Shown here in pieces: positions 37,138 to 46,552 of a stretch of DNA of 64,000 bases. The notes below the pieces were generated by a model that made no database searches, was not told the DNA's origin, and saw only the letters and a list, made by a program, of their open reading frames with translations. Both the position numbers and the translations under genes were made by a program. How positions within the stretch are numbered: the stretch's first letter is position 1; each line of letters starts with the position of its first letter. Origin of the DNA: an uncultured Sediminibacterium sp. (GTDB lineage Bacteria; Bacteroidota; Bacteroidia; Chitinophagales; Chitinophagaceae); assembly GCF_946481145.1 (NCBI RefSeq), contig NZ_CAMLMJ010000004.1, positions 1 to 64,000 of the forward strand. The letters are read 5' to 3'.

Positions 37138-38994
37138 CTAAACCACTTTCCCCTTCAGCGCCTGCCCCACAGCCTGGTCCATGGCACGTTCTGCAAATGG
37201 TCTGGTAATTTCATTCAATTCTTCTATCTTACTGCTTATCAAGTTTTTATCTTCCATAGTTAAAGCTAATTGTAAAGCTTGCATCGCATTCGCAGTCGCT
37301 AAAACCTCTTCTTTTGAAAGTAGTTGCGGATTCTTCGTTAAAAACTTCTCGGTTACATCTAAAATTTGTTCGCCTTCGGTTCTTGCCTCTACTAGAGCCC
37401 TTGTTACCATATCATCTTTAGCATGGGTTATACTATCCAGCAACATTTGCTCCACTTCCTGATCGGTTAAACCATATTGAGGTTTAACTTCAATACTTTG
37501 CTCTACTCCACTACGTAACTCTTTGGCTTTCACTACCAAAATACCATCTGCATCAATTAAAAATTGAATATCAACCTTGGGTAAACCTGCTGGCATTCCC
37601 GGTATTCCACTTAAACTAAACTCTGCCAGCTTGCGGTTATCTTTCACCAAATCACGTTCACCCTGGAATACGGATATGCGCATTCCCGATTGGCCATCCT
37701 TTTGGGTGGTATATTGACGCCCCACCCTTGTGGGTATTTTAGAGTTCCGGGGAATGAGCACATCCATCAAACCACCCATAGTTTCAATTCCAAGACTAAG
37801 CGGTGTAATATCAAGCAAAAGGAAATCGGTATTGTTTCCTGCCAAAATATCAGCCTGAACTGCTGCCCCAAGGGCAACCACTTCATCCGGATTTACTTCG
37901 TCGTTCAATGTTGTTCCAAAAAACTGGCTTACCGCTTCTTTTACAGCCGGTACCCGGGTACTTCCGCCTACCATTACCACCGTTTCTATATCTGAAACTT
38001 TTAGACCAGCGTCATGCAATGCCTGCTTACAGCATTCCATTGTTTTATCAATCAAACCGCTAATTAATCCATTGAAATCAGCTTTGGTCAACTCCAGCAC
38101 ATCCCCATTTAAGTCGGTACGATAAGTCGAATGATCACTCAAATGCTTCTTGGCTTCCTCTGCCCTTAAGCGTAATGATTGCGAGAGTTGTTTATTGGTT
38201 TTCAGCTCATTATGAGAGATACCTGATTTTTCAATCCAATAATTAACGATCGCATTATCAAAATCATCTCCCCCTAAATAGGTATCTCCATTCGTACTAA
38301 GTACTTCAAAAATGCCATTGGTTATCCGAAGGATTGAGATATCGAAAGTACCTCCGCCCAGGTCATAAACAGCGATCGTTTTTTCTTCCTCTTTATTCAT
38401 TCCCAGTCCGTAAGCCAGACTAGCCGCAGTTGGTTCATTGATAATACGCAATACATCTAACCCCGCCAGTTTACCCGCATCACGGGTTGCCTGTCTTTGG
38501 GCATCATTGAAATAGGCCGGTACGGTAATAACCGCTTTCGTAACTGGGGTCTTGAGTATATGTTCTGCTCTTTGCTTTAGCTCCTTTAGTATCAGCGAGG
38601 AAAGTTCTATGGGAGAATAAAAACGTTCTCCTACCTGTACTTTTACCAGGCTATCGGTATCGTCATCTATGACTTTATAGGAGAAGAAGTCTGCGTGGGC
38701 TTTCACATCGCGGTAGCTTTTGCCCATTAATCTTTTTGCACTAAAAATCGTATTAGTAGGGTCTGTTTCGAGGTATTGTCTGGCCTGCTCTCCCACTTCA
38801 ACGTTCCCAAATGCACCAAAATGCACCACACTGGGTACCAGGCTGCTGGTATTAAATTCCTTTAAGGCCACAGGAACCTTACTTTCCGGGTGAATAATAG
38901 CCACCAGGCTATTGGTTGTTCCCAAATCTATCCCAACAATCATTTCAGCCTGCTGAAGGCTCCCTGTTGCTATATTGATGCCAATCTTTGCCAT
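37138..38994 (-). CDS. hscA: HscA-type Hsp70 chaperone for iron-sulfur cluster assembly
   Basis: 618 residues. Nucleotide-binding domain with [26 protein letters not shown] and [15 protein letters not shown]; substrate-binding domain with [15 protein letters not shown]. The linker and short C-terminal lid, together with the N-terminal extension before the first strand, are those of HscA rather than DnaK (no charged C-terminal tail). It should assist release of clusters from IscU with HscB; no isc genes are adjacent. Monocistronic. Confidence 0.9.
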   Translation of the reverse strand: MAKIGINIATGSLQQAEMIVGIDLGTTNSLVAIIHPESKVPVALKEFNTSSLVPSVVHFGAFGNVEVGEQARQYLETDPTNTIFSAKRLMGKSYRDVKAHADFFSYKVIDDDTDSLVKVQVGERFYSPIELSSLILKELKQRAEHILKTPVTKAVITVPAYFNDAQRQATRDAGKLAGLDVLRIINEPTAASLAYGLGMNKEEEKTIAVYDLGGGTFDISILRITNGIFEVLSTNGDTYLGGDDFDNAIVNYWIEKSGISHNELKTNKQLSQSLRLRAEEAKKHLSDHSTYRTDLNGDVLELTKADFNGLISGLIDKTMECCKQALHDAGLKVSDIETVVMVGGSTRVPAVKEAVSQFFGTTLNDEVNPDEVVALGAAVQADILAGNNTDFLLLDITPLSLGIETMGGLMDVLIPRNSKIPTRVGRQYTTQKDGQSGMRISVFQGERDLVKDNRKLAEFSLSGIPGMPAGLPKVDIQFLIDADGILVVKAKELRSGVEQSIEVKPQYGLTDQEVEQMLLDSITHAKDDMVTRALVEARTEGEQILDVTEKFLTKNPQLLSKEEVLATANAMQALQLALTMEDKNLISSKIEELNEITRPFAERAMDQAVGQALKGKVV

Positions 38995-39076
38995 AATTAT
39001 TCAGATAATCCACAAAAATAAGCGATTGCCCCCGAGCAGCATTTCGTTTTTGGAAAGAAAGACGAGGATAACAGAG

Positions 39077-39165
39077 GAATAAGAAATAAGGAATATGAAA
39101 TGAGAAAGTATTGGACAAATCCCCTTTCTTATTTTATGTTTCTTATTCCTTATTTGTTATTTCTC
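39077..39165. repeat. Facing AATAAGAAATAAGGAAT / TTCCTTATTTCTTATT arrays
   Basis: Left arm 39077-39108, right arm 39121-39165. The right arm supplies the RDD gene stop codon. Same family as 5541-5580. Confidence 0.75.
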
Positions 39166-39534
39166 CACCACTTCCGTTCCGCTTATCCAGTCGTGAAGGG
39201 GCTTGCCGAGAAATGGGATGAAAAACAGGTCGATGATGGTGATACGTGCAAGGCTTCTGACCAGGATACGCCAGAATGCGGCTCTTCCACCTTGTTTATT
39301 GACTACTTTGGTATAACTGAACCATTTAGCCAGTGAACGTTGAAAAACTATTTCGAAGATGCTGTAATAAACAAAGAGCATCCCGAAAAATATCCAGCCG
39401 AAATTGAGGTAGGGATATCCCCAGAATCTAACCTGGAATGTCCAGAATTTATTGAATGCAGATGCCAGTATAAAAACGACCAATGTGTCGATCAGGAAAT
39501 TCAAAATACGGGTGCCTTCGCCTACTTTTCGCAT
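39157..39534 (-). CDS. RDD family membrane protein
   Basis: 125 residues. RDD-type start (RILNFLIDTLVVFILAS; the usual Arg-Asp-Asp is reduced), three transmembrane segments, and GGRAAFWRILVRSLARITIID. Function of small RDD proteins is unknown, possibly transport or ion homeostasis. Its stop codon is part of a repeat array. Confidence 0.85.
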   Translation of the reverse strand: MRKVGEGTRILNFLIDTLVVFILASAFNKFWTFQVRFWGYPYLNFGWIFFGMLFVYYSIFEIVFQRSLAKWFSYTKVVNKQGGRAAFWRILVRSLARITIIDLFFIPFLGKPLHDWISGTEVVEK

Positions 39535-39544
39535 GGAGCAAAAT

Positions 39545-39640
39545 TAGTGAATGGTCAATGGTGAATGGTGAATAGTTGGTAAGATTTCAAAAAAAGATTC
39601 AAGCAAGTATATTGACTATTGACCATTCACCATTCACTAT
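39545..39640. repeat. Facing GTGAATGGTGAATAG arrays upstream of tyrS
   Basis: Left arm 39545-39576, right complementary arm 39611-39640. The right arm overlaps the predicted tyrS promoter. Confidence 0.75.
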
Positions 39641-39645
39641 CTTTG
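39612..39645 (+). promoter_or_regulatory. Predicted tyrS promoter
   Basis: -7 element TATCTTTG at 39638-39645. TTG triplets at 39612 (23-nt spacer) or 39619 (16-nt spacer) could serve as -33. Half of it lies within a repeat arm. Confidence 0.55.
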
Positions 39646-39661
39646 CCGCAAATAACGATCA

Positions 39662-40945
39662 ATGACCTTAATTGAAGAGTTGCGCTGGAGAGGGATGATT
39701 CAGGATATCATGCCCGGAACAGAAGAATTATTGAATAAAGAAATGGTTTCTGGATACATAGGATTTGACCCTACCTCCGACAGCCTGCATATTGGTAGTC
39801 TTGTGCCTATATTATTACTGGTGCATTTACAGAGAGCCGGACATAAACCCATGGCCCTTGTAGGCGGTGCTACTGGTATGATTGGTGACCCCACAGGCAA
39901 AAGCGAAGAAAGAAACCTTTTGAGTGAAGAAATACTGGCATTTAACCAGGAAGGCGTAAGAAAGCAACTGGAGAAATTCCTCGATTTTGATCCCGCAAAG
40001 CCCAATGCGGCTGAAATGCTGAATAACTACGATTGGTTCAAGGGCATCAGCTTTTTGAATTTTATTCGTGATGCAGGTAAGCATATTACCGTGAACTACA
40101 TGATGGCGAAAGACAGTGTGAAGAAAAGACTCGAAGGTGATACCGGCATGAGCTTTACAGAATTTACCTATCAGCTTATTCAGGGTTATGATTTCTACTG
40201 GCTCTATCAAAATAAAAACTGCAAGCTTCAAATGGGTGGCAGCGACCAGTGGGGTAATATCACCACCGGTACGGAACTTATTCGCCGCAAAGCAGGAGGA
40301 GAAGCATTTGCCTTTACCTGTCCGCTGATCCGTAAATCGGATGGTGGAAAATTTGGTAAGACAGAAAAAGGCAATGTTTGGCTTGATGCAAAAAAGACTT
40401 CACCTTACCAATTCTACCAGTTCTGGTTGAATGCTAGCGATGATGATGCCAAAACCTGGATCAAAATATTTACGCTTTTACCTGTAGCAGAAATTGAATC
40501 GCTGATACAAACACATGACGCAGCGCCTCATCAACGCGCCTTACAGAAGAAACTGGCGGAAGAGCTCACCTGTTTTGTACACAGCCGCGATGATTATGAT
40601 TTTGCAGTAAAAGCTTCAGACATACTTTTTGGTAATGCAACTACTGAAACATTGCAAAGCCTGAACGAAGCACAATTGTTGCAGGTTATGGAAGGAGTAC
40701 CCTCTGTGGAAATCAGCAAAACCCAACTCGAAGCAGGTTACGACCTGGTGAGTTTTCTTGCTGAAACACAAATATTCCCAAGCAAAGGCGAAGCCCGTAA
40801 AATGTGGCAGGCAGGTGGTGTTGGACTAAATAAAGAAAAGATTGCTCAAGACAAAACCAGTCTTAGTACGGATGATCTTTTACAAGGCAAATACCTGTTG
40901 ATTCAAAAGGGCAAGAAGAATTACTACCTGGTGGTGGTGAGGTAG
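39662..40945 (+). CDS. tyrS: Tyrosyl-tRNA synthetase
   Basis: 427 residues, class I synthetase. HIGH-like motif HIGSLVP, tyrosine pocket YDFYWLYQ and [15 protein letters not shown]-like KFGKTEKG, C-terminal S4 domain ([22 protein letters not shown]). Charges tRNA-Tyr, whose gene is 6 kb upstream. The TAG stop is contributed by a GGTAGGTGTTAGG array starting there. Confidence 0.97.
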   Translation: MTLIEELRWRGMIQDIMPGTEELLNKEMVSGYIGFDPTSDSLHIGSLVPILLLVHLQRAGHKPMALVGGATGMIGDPTGKSEERNLLSEEILAFNQEGVRKQLEKFLDFDPAKPNAAEMLNNYDWFKGISFLNFIRDAGKHITVNYMMAKDSVKKRLEGDTGMSFTEFTYQLIQGYDFYWLYQNKNCKLQMGGSDQWGNITTGTELIRRKAGGEAFAFTCPLIRKSDGGKFGKTEKGNVWLDAKKTSPYQFYQFWLNASDDDAKTWIKIFTLLPVAEIESLIQTHDAAPHQRALQKKLAEELTCFVHSRDDYDFAVKASDILFGNATTETLQSLNEAQLLQVMEGVPSVEISKTQLEAGYDLVSFLAETQIFPSKGEARKMWQAGGVGLNKEKIAQDKTSLSTDDLLQGKYLLIQKGKKNYYLVVVR

Positions 40946-41067
40946 GTGTTAGGTGTTAGGTGTTAGGTATTAGGCGTTAGGGATTAGGGGTTAGTTGTTG
41001 GGAGAAAAAGTTTGTAATATTTCCTAATACCTAATACCTAACACCTAACACCTAACACCTAATACCT
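40943..41067. terminator. Facing TTAGGTG / CACCTAA arrays between convergent tyrS and hydrolase genes
   Basis: Left arm of AGGTGTT/AGGTATT units (40943-40990) and complementary right arm (41023-41067). Each arm provides the TAG stop codon of the gene it touches (tyrS at 40943-40945, hydrolase at 41066-41068). Probably a bidirectional terminator. Listed once as terminator/repeat. Confidence 0.7.
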
Positions 41068-42025
41068 ATTCTTTACCGGCCGGCAAACTCCCCCAGAATG
41101 TTCTAATGGCTTTTAGTTCCTCATCGATATTATCTGTCATAGTGGAATGCCCTGCTTCCATTATTTCTACAAAAGCAGATACCGGCACAAGGCTTTTATA
41201 ATGGCTTACCGTTGAAGGACGGGCTGCGTCGTATTCACCTGCCGTAAATAAAACGGGTATTTTTATAGTTCGAAGTTCGGCTGTGCGGTCGTAATTAACC
41301 AGGTTTCCAGTTGCTACAAATTCTTCTGGTCCCCACATATGGCGATAGACTGCCAGCGACTGAAATTTCAGGGAGCTATCTACATAGGGCGACAATGGTT
41401 TTTTTCTGTTATAGAAACGCCCATAATAAATGTCCAGAGATTTGGCTACTTGTGCCGAATCACCTGTTTCTCCTCTTGCCATAGCTTGTAATGTATGTCG
41501 CACATCATCTGGCAATACCTGCATCAATATGTCTGCATCTTCCGTCCAGGTTTTAGTGCTCATGCAGGGACTAGCCAAAATAAGCGACCTGATATTTTCC
41601 GGATGCTGGAGGTAAAAATCCATCGCCAACATGGTGCCAAATGAGTGTCCATAGAGATCGAATTGGGAAATATTCAGGTGTTTTAAAAGTGCCGATACCT
41701 GATCAATATGGTGTTGCATATCCATAAGAGTTGTATCTGTGATTTTATCAGAACGACCACAACCCAACTGATCGAAAATAATAACTGGTCTGTCTTTGGC
41801 TAGTGAATCGGCCAGAGGCGTTAAATAATAGCTTGTAAAGCCTGGTCCGCCATGTAACATCAGTAAAGGAACACCATTCCCTCCCCTTACCTTGTACCAT
41901 ATTTTACCTCCATTAACTTCTAAAAAACCTTCCTGAGATGGGATTGCTTCTTTTTCGGTGGTTTTACAGCCAAAATATCCGAAAAAACAAACTGTTATAA
42001 AGATTAAGGCGCGAACTGTTTTCAT
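41066..42025 (-). CDS. Proline iminopeptidase-like alpha/beta hydrolase, lipoprotein
   Basis: 319 residues. N-terminus MKTVRALIFITVCFFGYFGC resembles a lipoprotein signal (YFGC). Alpha/beta-hydrolase motifs: oxyanion LMLHGGPGFTSYY, nucleophile DLYGHSFGTMLAMDF, Asp in TAGEYDAARPS, His in EAGHSTM. HGGPG and GHSFGG-like elements point to the S33 prolyl aminopeptidase/tricorn-factor group. Likely extracytoplasmic peptide hydrolysis. Confidence 0.87.
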   Translation of the reverse strand: MKTVRALIFITVCFFGYFGCKTTEKEAIPSQEGFLEVNGGKIWYKVRGGNGVPLLMLHGGPGFTSYYLTPLADSLAKDRPVIIFDQLGCGRSDKITDTTLMDMQHHIDQVSALLKHLNISQFDLYGHSFGTMLAMDFYLQHPENIRSLILASPCMSTKTWTEDADILMQVLPDDVRHTLQAMARGETGDSAQVAKSLDIYYGRFYNRKKPLSPYVDSSLKFQSLAVYRHMWGPEEFVATGNLVNYDRTAELRTIKIPVLFTAGEYDAARPSTVSHYKSLVPVSAFVEIMEAGHSTMTDNIDEELKAIRTFWGSLPAGKE

Positions 42026-42096
42026 TACCTGCTATTTTCAGAGTCTTCTGTGAATTCAGTGGCAAAAAACCACCTGTAAACAATCTTGTATTATTA

Positions 42097-42786
42097 TTAT
42101 TTAGCGTCCCCTAATTTCTTAATCTCGTTCCACATAGCTGTTGCCACTACTTTATTACCCTCATCGTTCAGGTGAACGCGATCATAGGTAAGAATTTTAG
42201 AATCAAGGTTATTAGGGTTATTGGCTTTGCTATAGTTTAAGAAGATTGATCGAAGGTCAACCAGCGGAATATTATTTTCTCCGGCAAATTTGCGGATCCA
42301 GTTACTGTAATGGTTGAGTTCTCCGTCTTGCGGGTTGCTGTTATCATGTCTCTCCCCAATGACAGCAGGTGTGCATACAATTACTTTAGCCCCGGCAATC
42401 TGTAATTTTTTAATTAAAGCCGTATAGAATTTTCCGAATTTATCAAAATCGGTTCCGGTACCCATCATGCTTTTGTGCCAGATATCGTTTACACCGATAT
42501 ATACGACGACAATATCGGGCTGTAATTTCAGGACATCTTCTTCCATTCTGAGGTATAGGTCATACACTTTGTTTCCACCTATCCCTTTACCAATAAGTTC
42601 AAATTGGGTGGTTTTGTCTTCATTCCTGATCATATCTTCTATTACCCTGATATAACCATTGGGTTTCACGCCTAATTCGGTGATGGAATCACCAAAGAAT
42701 ATGACTTTCTTTTTTTTATCGGAGCGGTAAGACGATAAAATAAACATGGCAGCGAAAAAAAGTGCAAGCAGAATGAGTTTGTTCAT
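42097..42786 (-). CDS. SGNH/GDSL-type esterase, secreted
   Basis: 229 residues from the ATG at 42786 (MNKLILLALFFAAMFILSS signal); the open frame runs 26 codons further up but that part is repeat-rich. SGNH blocks: FFGDSITELG (Ser), GIGGNKVYD (Gly), VVVYIGVNDIWH (Asn) and YDRVHLNDEG (Asp-x-x-His). Family members are esterases or acetylhydrolases; substrate unknown. Confidence 0.88.
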   Translation of the reverse strand: MNKLILLALFFAAMFILSSYRSDKKKKVIFFGDSITELGVKPNGYIRVIEDMIRNEDKTTQFELIGKGIGGNKVYDLYLRMEEDVLKLQPDIVVVYIGVNDIWHKSMMGTGTDFDKFGKFYTALIKKLQIAGAKVIVCTPAVIGERHDNSNPQDGELNHYSNWIRKFAGENNIPLVDLRSIFLNYSKANNPNNLDSKILTYDRVHLNDEGNKVVATAMWNEIKKLGDAK

Positions 42787-42858
42787 TTGAAAGGTTTTTG
42801 GCCCTACACAAGGCCATTTTCTGATATAGAAGCTAAAATAACCCATTTCCCTCACCTT

Positions 42859-42920
42859 TCTCATTCCATATTTCTTATCCCTGATTTCTTATTCCTTATT
42901 TCCTATTCCTTATTTCCCAT
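42859..42920. repeat. TTCCTTATTTC array upstream of the GDSL gene
   Basis: Fifth copy of the TTCCTTATT family, located between the GDSL gene and the tRNA-Gln promoter. Confidence 0.65.
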
Positions 42921-42946
42921 CCCTTCCCCGCTGTTTCTTTAAAAAA

Positions 42947-42978
42947 TTTGGAACAATTCCCTCTCCCCCTTATTTTTG
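42947..42978 (+). promoter_or_regulatory. Predicted tRNA-Gln promoter
   Basis: TTTG (42947-42950), 20-nt spacer, TATTTTTG (42971-42978), about 30 bp upstream of the mature tRNA start. Confidence 0.65.
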
Positions 42979-43007
42979 CACCCCATTCAGAAATGAATAG
43001 GTCGGAT

Positions 43008-43078
43008 TGCCCGATAGTATAAGGGTAGTACAACTGATTTTGGTTCAGTATGTCTTGGTTCGAATCCAGGTCGGGCAA
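43008..43078 (+). tRNA. tRNA-Gln (TTG), element integration site
   Basis: Acceptor TGCCCGA/TCGGGCA, discriminator A, D stem GTAT/GTAC, anticodon stem-loop ACTGA-TTTTGGT-TCAGT (anticodon TTG), T stem CTTGG/CCAGG with loop TTCGAAT. Its 3' end from the T stem on is duplicated at 46553-46573. Confidence 0.95.
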
Positions 43079-43087
43079 CGAAAGTCT
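43067..43087 (+). repeat. Attachment-site-like direct repeat, tRNA-side copy
   Basis: 21 bp (CAGGTCGGGC ... GAAAGTCT) covering the 3' T stem, acceptor strand and 9 bp beyond the tRNA. The identical 21 bp is at 46553-46573. Similarity continues, diverged, for about 60 bp after both copies (AATGTG, TTTTTCTTTTA, GAAGTA in the same order). Confidence 0.8.
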
Positions 43088-43315
43088 CACAGAAATGTGG
43101 GGCTTTTTCTTTTAGGCTAACCCTCGAAGTAGACTTTTGGAAAATTTTGGAACGCTCTAATTATTGTATCTGCTTCAACTCACTCAACTTATACCCTATT
43201 CAGATGAAATATGTTCTACTTTTACCCATAACCCATTGATTTTAATAGCACTATTACTAACCTGAATCTTGAGGCCAGAATCTTACATAATAATTACCAT
43301 TTGTCATCCTAAAAA

Positions 43316-43639
43316 ATGAGTAATTTTACATCAGTGAAGAAAAATGTGAACATAGCAGAGATTTTACCCAGAGAATCATTCTGGGATATCAGGTTTGATC
43401 AGTTGCATGCTGACCGAGACAGAGCGCTTATTGTTCCAAGGGCATTGTATTTTACCACTCCGCAAACTTTTGACAGAGATATTGAACGACTGGAGAAGAT
43501 TTATAATAAAACAGAGATTCTAAAAGAACTGAAATCAACCAAAGAACTTTTAAGTAATAAGCTACTTGCTTTGGTTGCCAGCCGATATCATGTTCCTATT
43601 TTTTCGCGTTTTACCAATCCGCACAATACTAAAGGGTAA
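43316..43639 (+). CDS. DUF6922-like protein, probable antitoxin partner
   Basis: 107 residues without membrane or signal features. The pattern ILPRESFWDIRFDQLHADRD, then ALIVPRALYFTTPQTF, resembles small Bacteroidota proteins that precede AbiEii-type nucleotidyltransferases. Seventeen bp upstream of such a gene, suggesting the antitoxin of the pair. By position it lies between the two att-like repeats. Confidence 0.6.
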   Translation: MSNFTSVKKNVNIAEILPRESFWDIRFDQLHADRDRALIVPRALYFTTPQTFDRDIERLEKIYNKTEILKELKSTKELLSNKLLALVASRYHVPIFSRFTNPHNTKG

Positions 43640-43655
43640 ATACTTAATTTGAGTC

Positions 43656-44438
43656 ATGTCTCATCATACACCTGTTTCCGATGAATTACTGGAAACCATA
43701 CATGAATTACAACAACTTTCATCTCTTTCCGAATTCGGTTTGGCAGGAGGCACTAATTTGGCACTACGCTATGGACATCGTATTTCTGTTGATATCGACT
43801 TATTCTCCCCTTCTATGATTGGAATAAAAGGATTAGAAAGCATTTGCGATCAGATCAACAAGTACTACAGCGAAAAGGTAATTTCCTGTCAACTCATTAA
43901 TGATGAATTTGGAGACCAATTTTGTTTTGCAAGGCTATTAATCAAAACCAAAAACGGACAAATAAAAGTTGAGATCATGCAAAATGTTCCTTTGCTTGAC
44001 GAACTTGAATTGGAAGATGAAATCAGGATGATATCGACAAAAGACATTGGCGTTTTGAAATTAAAAAGTCTTTGTTCACGTATGGCAAAAAAAGACGCTT
44101 ACGATCTTGACCTGATAACTGACCAAGAGGGTTATTCCTTAGAAGAATTAATTGATAGATATCAGGAAAAAGAAAGCAAGTTTTCCGGAGAAGATGATAA
44201 ATGGATATTTGATCTGGATGAACATCCGAATCCGGCCATAGACCCAAATGCTTTATTGGCGTTTGATGTAACCGACTACAAATCCGCTGATAATAGACCG
44301 ATGCACTCTAACGACCAGCTTAATATTGTTCCGCCTGCCAAATTATATAGCTTAGCAAAATTAAGCTTGCGGAGAAAAGTGAGGGATTATATGCGTAAGA
44401 AGGGCTTTGAATTACCTCCTGCAATACCAGTTAACTGA
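43656..44438 (+). CDS. AbiEii/AbiGii-type nucleotidyltransferase toxin
   Basis: 260 residues. The nucleotidyltransferase signature is clear: GLAGGTNLALRYGHRISVDI followed by DLFSP, i.e. GGT near residue 30 and the metal-binding D-x-D (DIDLF). The lysine-rich segment (LKLKSLCSRMAKKDAYDLDL) is also typical. AbiEii toxins are type IV toxin or abortive-infection components, and some transfer nucleotides to tRNA acceptor ends. The C-terminal 80 residues (YSLAKLSLRRKVRDYMRKKG) are an extension. It forms a bicistronic unit with the preceding gene. Confidence 0.85.
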   Translation: MSHHTPVSDELLETIHELQQLSSLSEFGLAGGTNLALRYGHRISVDIDLFSPSMIGIKGLESICDQINKYYSEKVISCQLINDEFGDQFCFARLLIKTKNGQIKVEIMQNVPLLDELELEDEIRMISTKDIGVLKLKSLCSRMAKKDAYDLDLITDQEGYSLEELIDRYQEKESKFSGEDDKWIFDLDEHPNPAIDPNALLAFDVTDYKSADNRPMHSNDQLNIVPPAKLYSLAKLSLRRKVRDYMRKKGFELPPAIPVN

Positions 44439-44526
44439 TATTATACTGTACAAAAAATGAGGCAATAAACATTTTGCGCTGATGTTATTTTATAAGCACA
44501 CAATATATAGACTATATCGGGGGCTA

Positions 44527-44778
44527 TCAGGCATTTTGCTTACTCTTCTTCATTGAGGAATTTACTTTCGAATTCTTTTTTAACCGTTGTGCTTGTTCTA
44601 CGGCTTGTTCAAATGTAATTTTTGGTTGCTTTGCAAGTACCTCTGCTCCTCTCAATGCCATATCCTGAAATGATATTTTCAATTTGCTGTCGGGTATCAA
44701 GGGTTAACTTTTTTTCAAAATTATCGATTTTGTTACAGTCTTGGCTTGCGGTGGTCTTTAGTCGCAGGATTACCTCGG
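44527..44778 (-). pseudogene. Decayed gene fragment with frameshift
   Basis: On the minus strand one frame reads LRLKTTASQDCNKIDNFEKK, then LTLDTRQQIENIISGYGIE. A shift near 44648 then gives RGAEVLAKQPKITFEQAVEQ, then AQRLKKNSK and a stop at 44527-44529. Together they look like the C-terminus of one protein. Upstream it is cut off by the palindrome at 44780-44813. I do not recognise the family. The rest of the 405-bp gap contains nothing else visible. Confidence 0.45.
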
Positions 44779-44779
44779 A

Positions 44780-44813
44780 AACATTTGGAAAGTTTCAGAA
44801 CTTTCCAAATGTT
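44780..44813. repeat. Perfect 15-bp palindrome, copy 2
   Basis: AACATTTGGAAAGTT (44780-44794), loop TCAG, exact complement (44799-44813). Same stem as 4498-4531. It truncates the decayed gene at 44527-44778. Confidence 0.85.
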
Positions 44814-44843
44814 ATGAGTCAGCGAAACATACCGTCTTACGCT

Positions 44844-45455
44844 TTATTGATTCATGAAAATATCCAGTGACACATGAATATCCGGCACCAGTTTTTCTTT
44901 GACGCCTGATAAAAAATCTATAGAACCCGTTTGTGGTTTTGAATGGATATTCCATAACTGGCGCGATATGTCAACTTTGGCAGTAATGTGGCTGGTATTG
45001 TTTTTTGTGATAATGGTAGCTTTAAATTCGATTGGCTGTGTGATGCCTTTTATGGTAAGCTCTCCCGCCACCGTATAGTCCGTGGATGAACCGATGCGGG
45101 TGATTTTCTTTACAACCATGGTCGCAATCGGATACTGGTCTGAGGCAAAAAAATCGTTGTCTCTTAACTCTGCATCCTTCTTTTTTCCGTCTACCTCGTT
45201 GGGATTATCCGTTGTGCGGATGCTATTCATATCCATATAAAAGGTTCCGCGAACAGGTTCGCCTGTGGCTGAATACTCCAAATTGCCGTACTGAAAAAGG
45301 AAATAACCGTAATGACCGCCCATCATCTTCCCGGTATTCCACAAAACTTTGCTTTTCTTAACATCGAGTTGCCAGCCTGGCTGCGGCTGTTGTGTACAGG
45401 CAAGGGTCTGGAACAGCATCATTAATACAAGAGTGGTAGTGAGTTTGTTTATCAT
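44844..45455 (-). CDS. YceI family lipocalin-like lipoprotein
   Basis: 203 residues. Lipoprotein signal MINKLTTTLVLMMLFQTLAC. YceI barrel features: KKSKVLWNTGKMMGGHYGYF, GTFYMDMNSI, LRDNDFFASDQYP and GELTIKGITQPIEF. YceI proteins bind isoprenoid-type lipids in the periplasm. Divergent from a membrane-bound regulator that is probably its partner. Confidence 0.9.
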   Translation of the reverse strand: MINKLTTTLVLMMLFQTLACTQQPQPGWQLDVKKSKVLWNTGKMMGGHYGYFLFQYGNLEYSATGEPVRGTFYMDMNSIRTTDNPNEVDGKKKDAELRDNDFFASDQYPIATMVVKKITRIGSSTDYTVAGELTIKGITQPIEFKATIITKNNTSHITAKVDISRQLWNIHSKPQTGSIDFLSGVKEKLVPDIHVSLDIFMNQ

Positions 45456-45550
45456 AGCATTTACATTTGAACCAGCAAACTACTTTCACACACGCTATTC
45501 GATGGTATTAATATGGTAAATTAAAATGTAAACATTGTAAATTCTGCGTA

Positions 45551-46474
45551 ATGGCCATTAAAGACAATACGATGCATCCCGAAAAGAAGAGGCGTTATAT
45601 ACTGCCGCTCCTTTTTCTGCTGACAGGTACAATCATTTGTGCTGCGTTCGGATTTACGGGTAATGAAAATTTTGACCTTGCCAAACGACAGATACTATTG
45701 AGGAATATCGGGCATGAGATACTGTTGCATGCGGGCGACAGTACATCGAGGGTATTACCCATAAAGGAAATAGCCTCGAATGAATACCAGATAAGGTTTG
45801 AAAATGAATTTAGTTTTGAAACAGATTCCCTGGTTAAGATCATCAGGCAGTCACTGGAGAAAGATCCGCTTGCAAAAGATTATATCGTTAATGTGCTGAA
45901 CTGTTCGGATAAAGAGATTTTATTCGGATATAGCATTTTTCAGCAAAAACAGAACAATATTATACCCTGTTTGGGCCGCAAGCAACCACGTGCCTGTTAC
46001 CTTGTAAACATCAGGTTTCAGAACATGACCTTTACTACTATACCTAAAGCATACCTGATAGGCGGATTATCTGCTTTCGCTTTTATCGGGTTACTGGCTG
46101 CGCGTCCATTCAGAACAAGACGGTCGAGGGGTGCAAGAGCAGATACAGACGAAGGTGTTTTGAAGATCGGTCATACTTTATTTGAACCAGGAAAAAGGCA
46201 AATCACTGTTTCGGGTATTACAACAGAACTTACGCCCAAGGAAAATAAACTGCTTAAAATATTTGCAGATGCTACTGGCAATCTTATCGAAAGACAGCGG
46301 CTTCAAAAAGAAATATGGGAAGATGAAGGAGTAATTGTAGGACGGAGCCTGGATGTATTCATATCAAAACTCAGAAAAAAACTGGAGGGTGATGCGTCGA
46401 TACAGATTGTGAATGTACATGGAAAGGGGTATCGGTTGCAGATTGATGATACAATTCATATAAACAAGGTGTAG
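45551..46474 (+). CDS. Membrane-bound winged-helix regulator (ToxR-like topology)
   Basis: 307 residues; ATG at 45581 (MHPEKKRRYILPLLF) is an alternative start. One transmembrane segment near residues 15-35, a ~140-residue extracytoplasmic domain containing paired Cys (NVLNCS, IIPCLG, PRACYL), a second transmembrane helix (AYLIGGLSAFAFIGLLAA), then an OmpR-type winged helix (TPKENKLLKIFADATGNLIE, GRSLDVFISKLRKKL, VHGKGYRL). No receiver domain, so it is a one-component sensor that would act from the membrane. Divergent from YceI. Confidence 0.82.
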   Translation: MAIKDNTMHPEKKRRYILPLLFLLTGTIICAAFGFTGNENFDLAKRQILLRNIGHEILLHAGDSTSRVLPIKEIASNEYQIRFENEFSFETDSLVKIIRQSLEKDPLAKDYIVNVLNCSDKEILFGYSIFQQKQNNIIPCLGRKQPRACYLVNIRFQNMTFTTIPKAYLIGGLSAFAFIGLLAARPFRTRRSRGARADTDEGVLKIGHTLFEPGKRQITVSGITTELTPKENKLLKIFADATGNLIERQRLQKEIWEDEGVIVGRSLDVFISKLRKKLEGDASIQIVNVHGKGYRLQIDDTIHINKV

Positions 46475-46552
46475 CAACAAGGAATAGCATTGTTCACCTA
46501 TTCATATCTGAAAGCTGACGAAGATGCTCCGGGAATCGGTTATAAAATAATT

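Noticed and set aside
44622..44870. Plus-strand 82-codon frame
   Set aside because: It overlaps the palindrome and the decayed minus-strand gene; the translation looks random.
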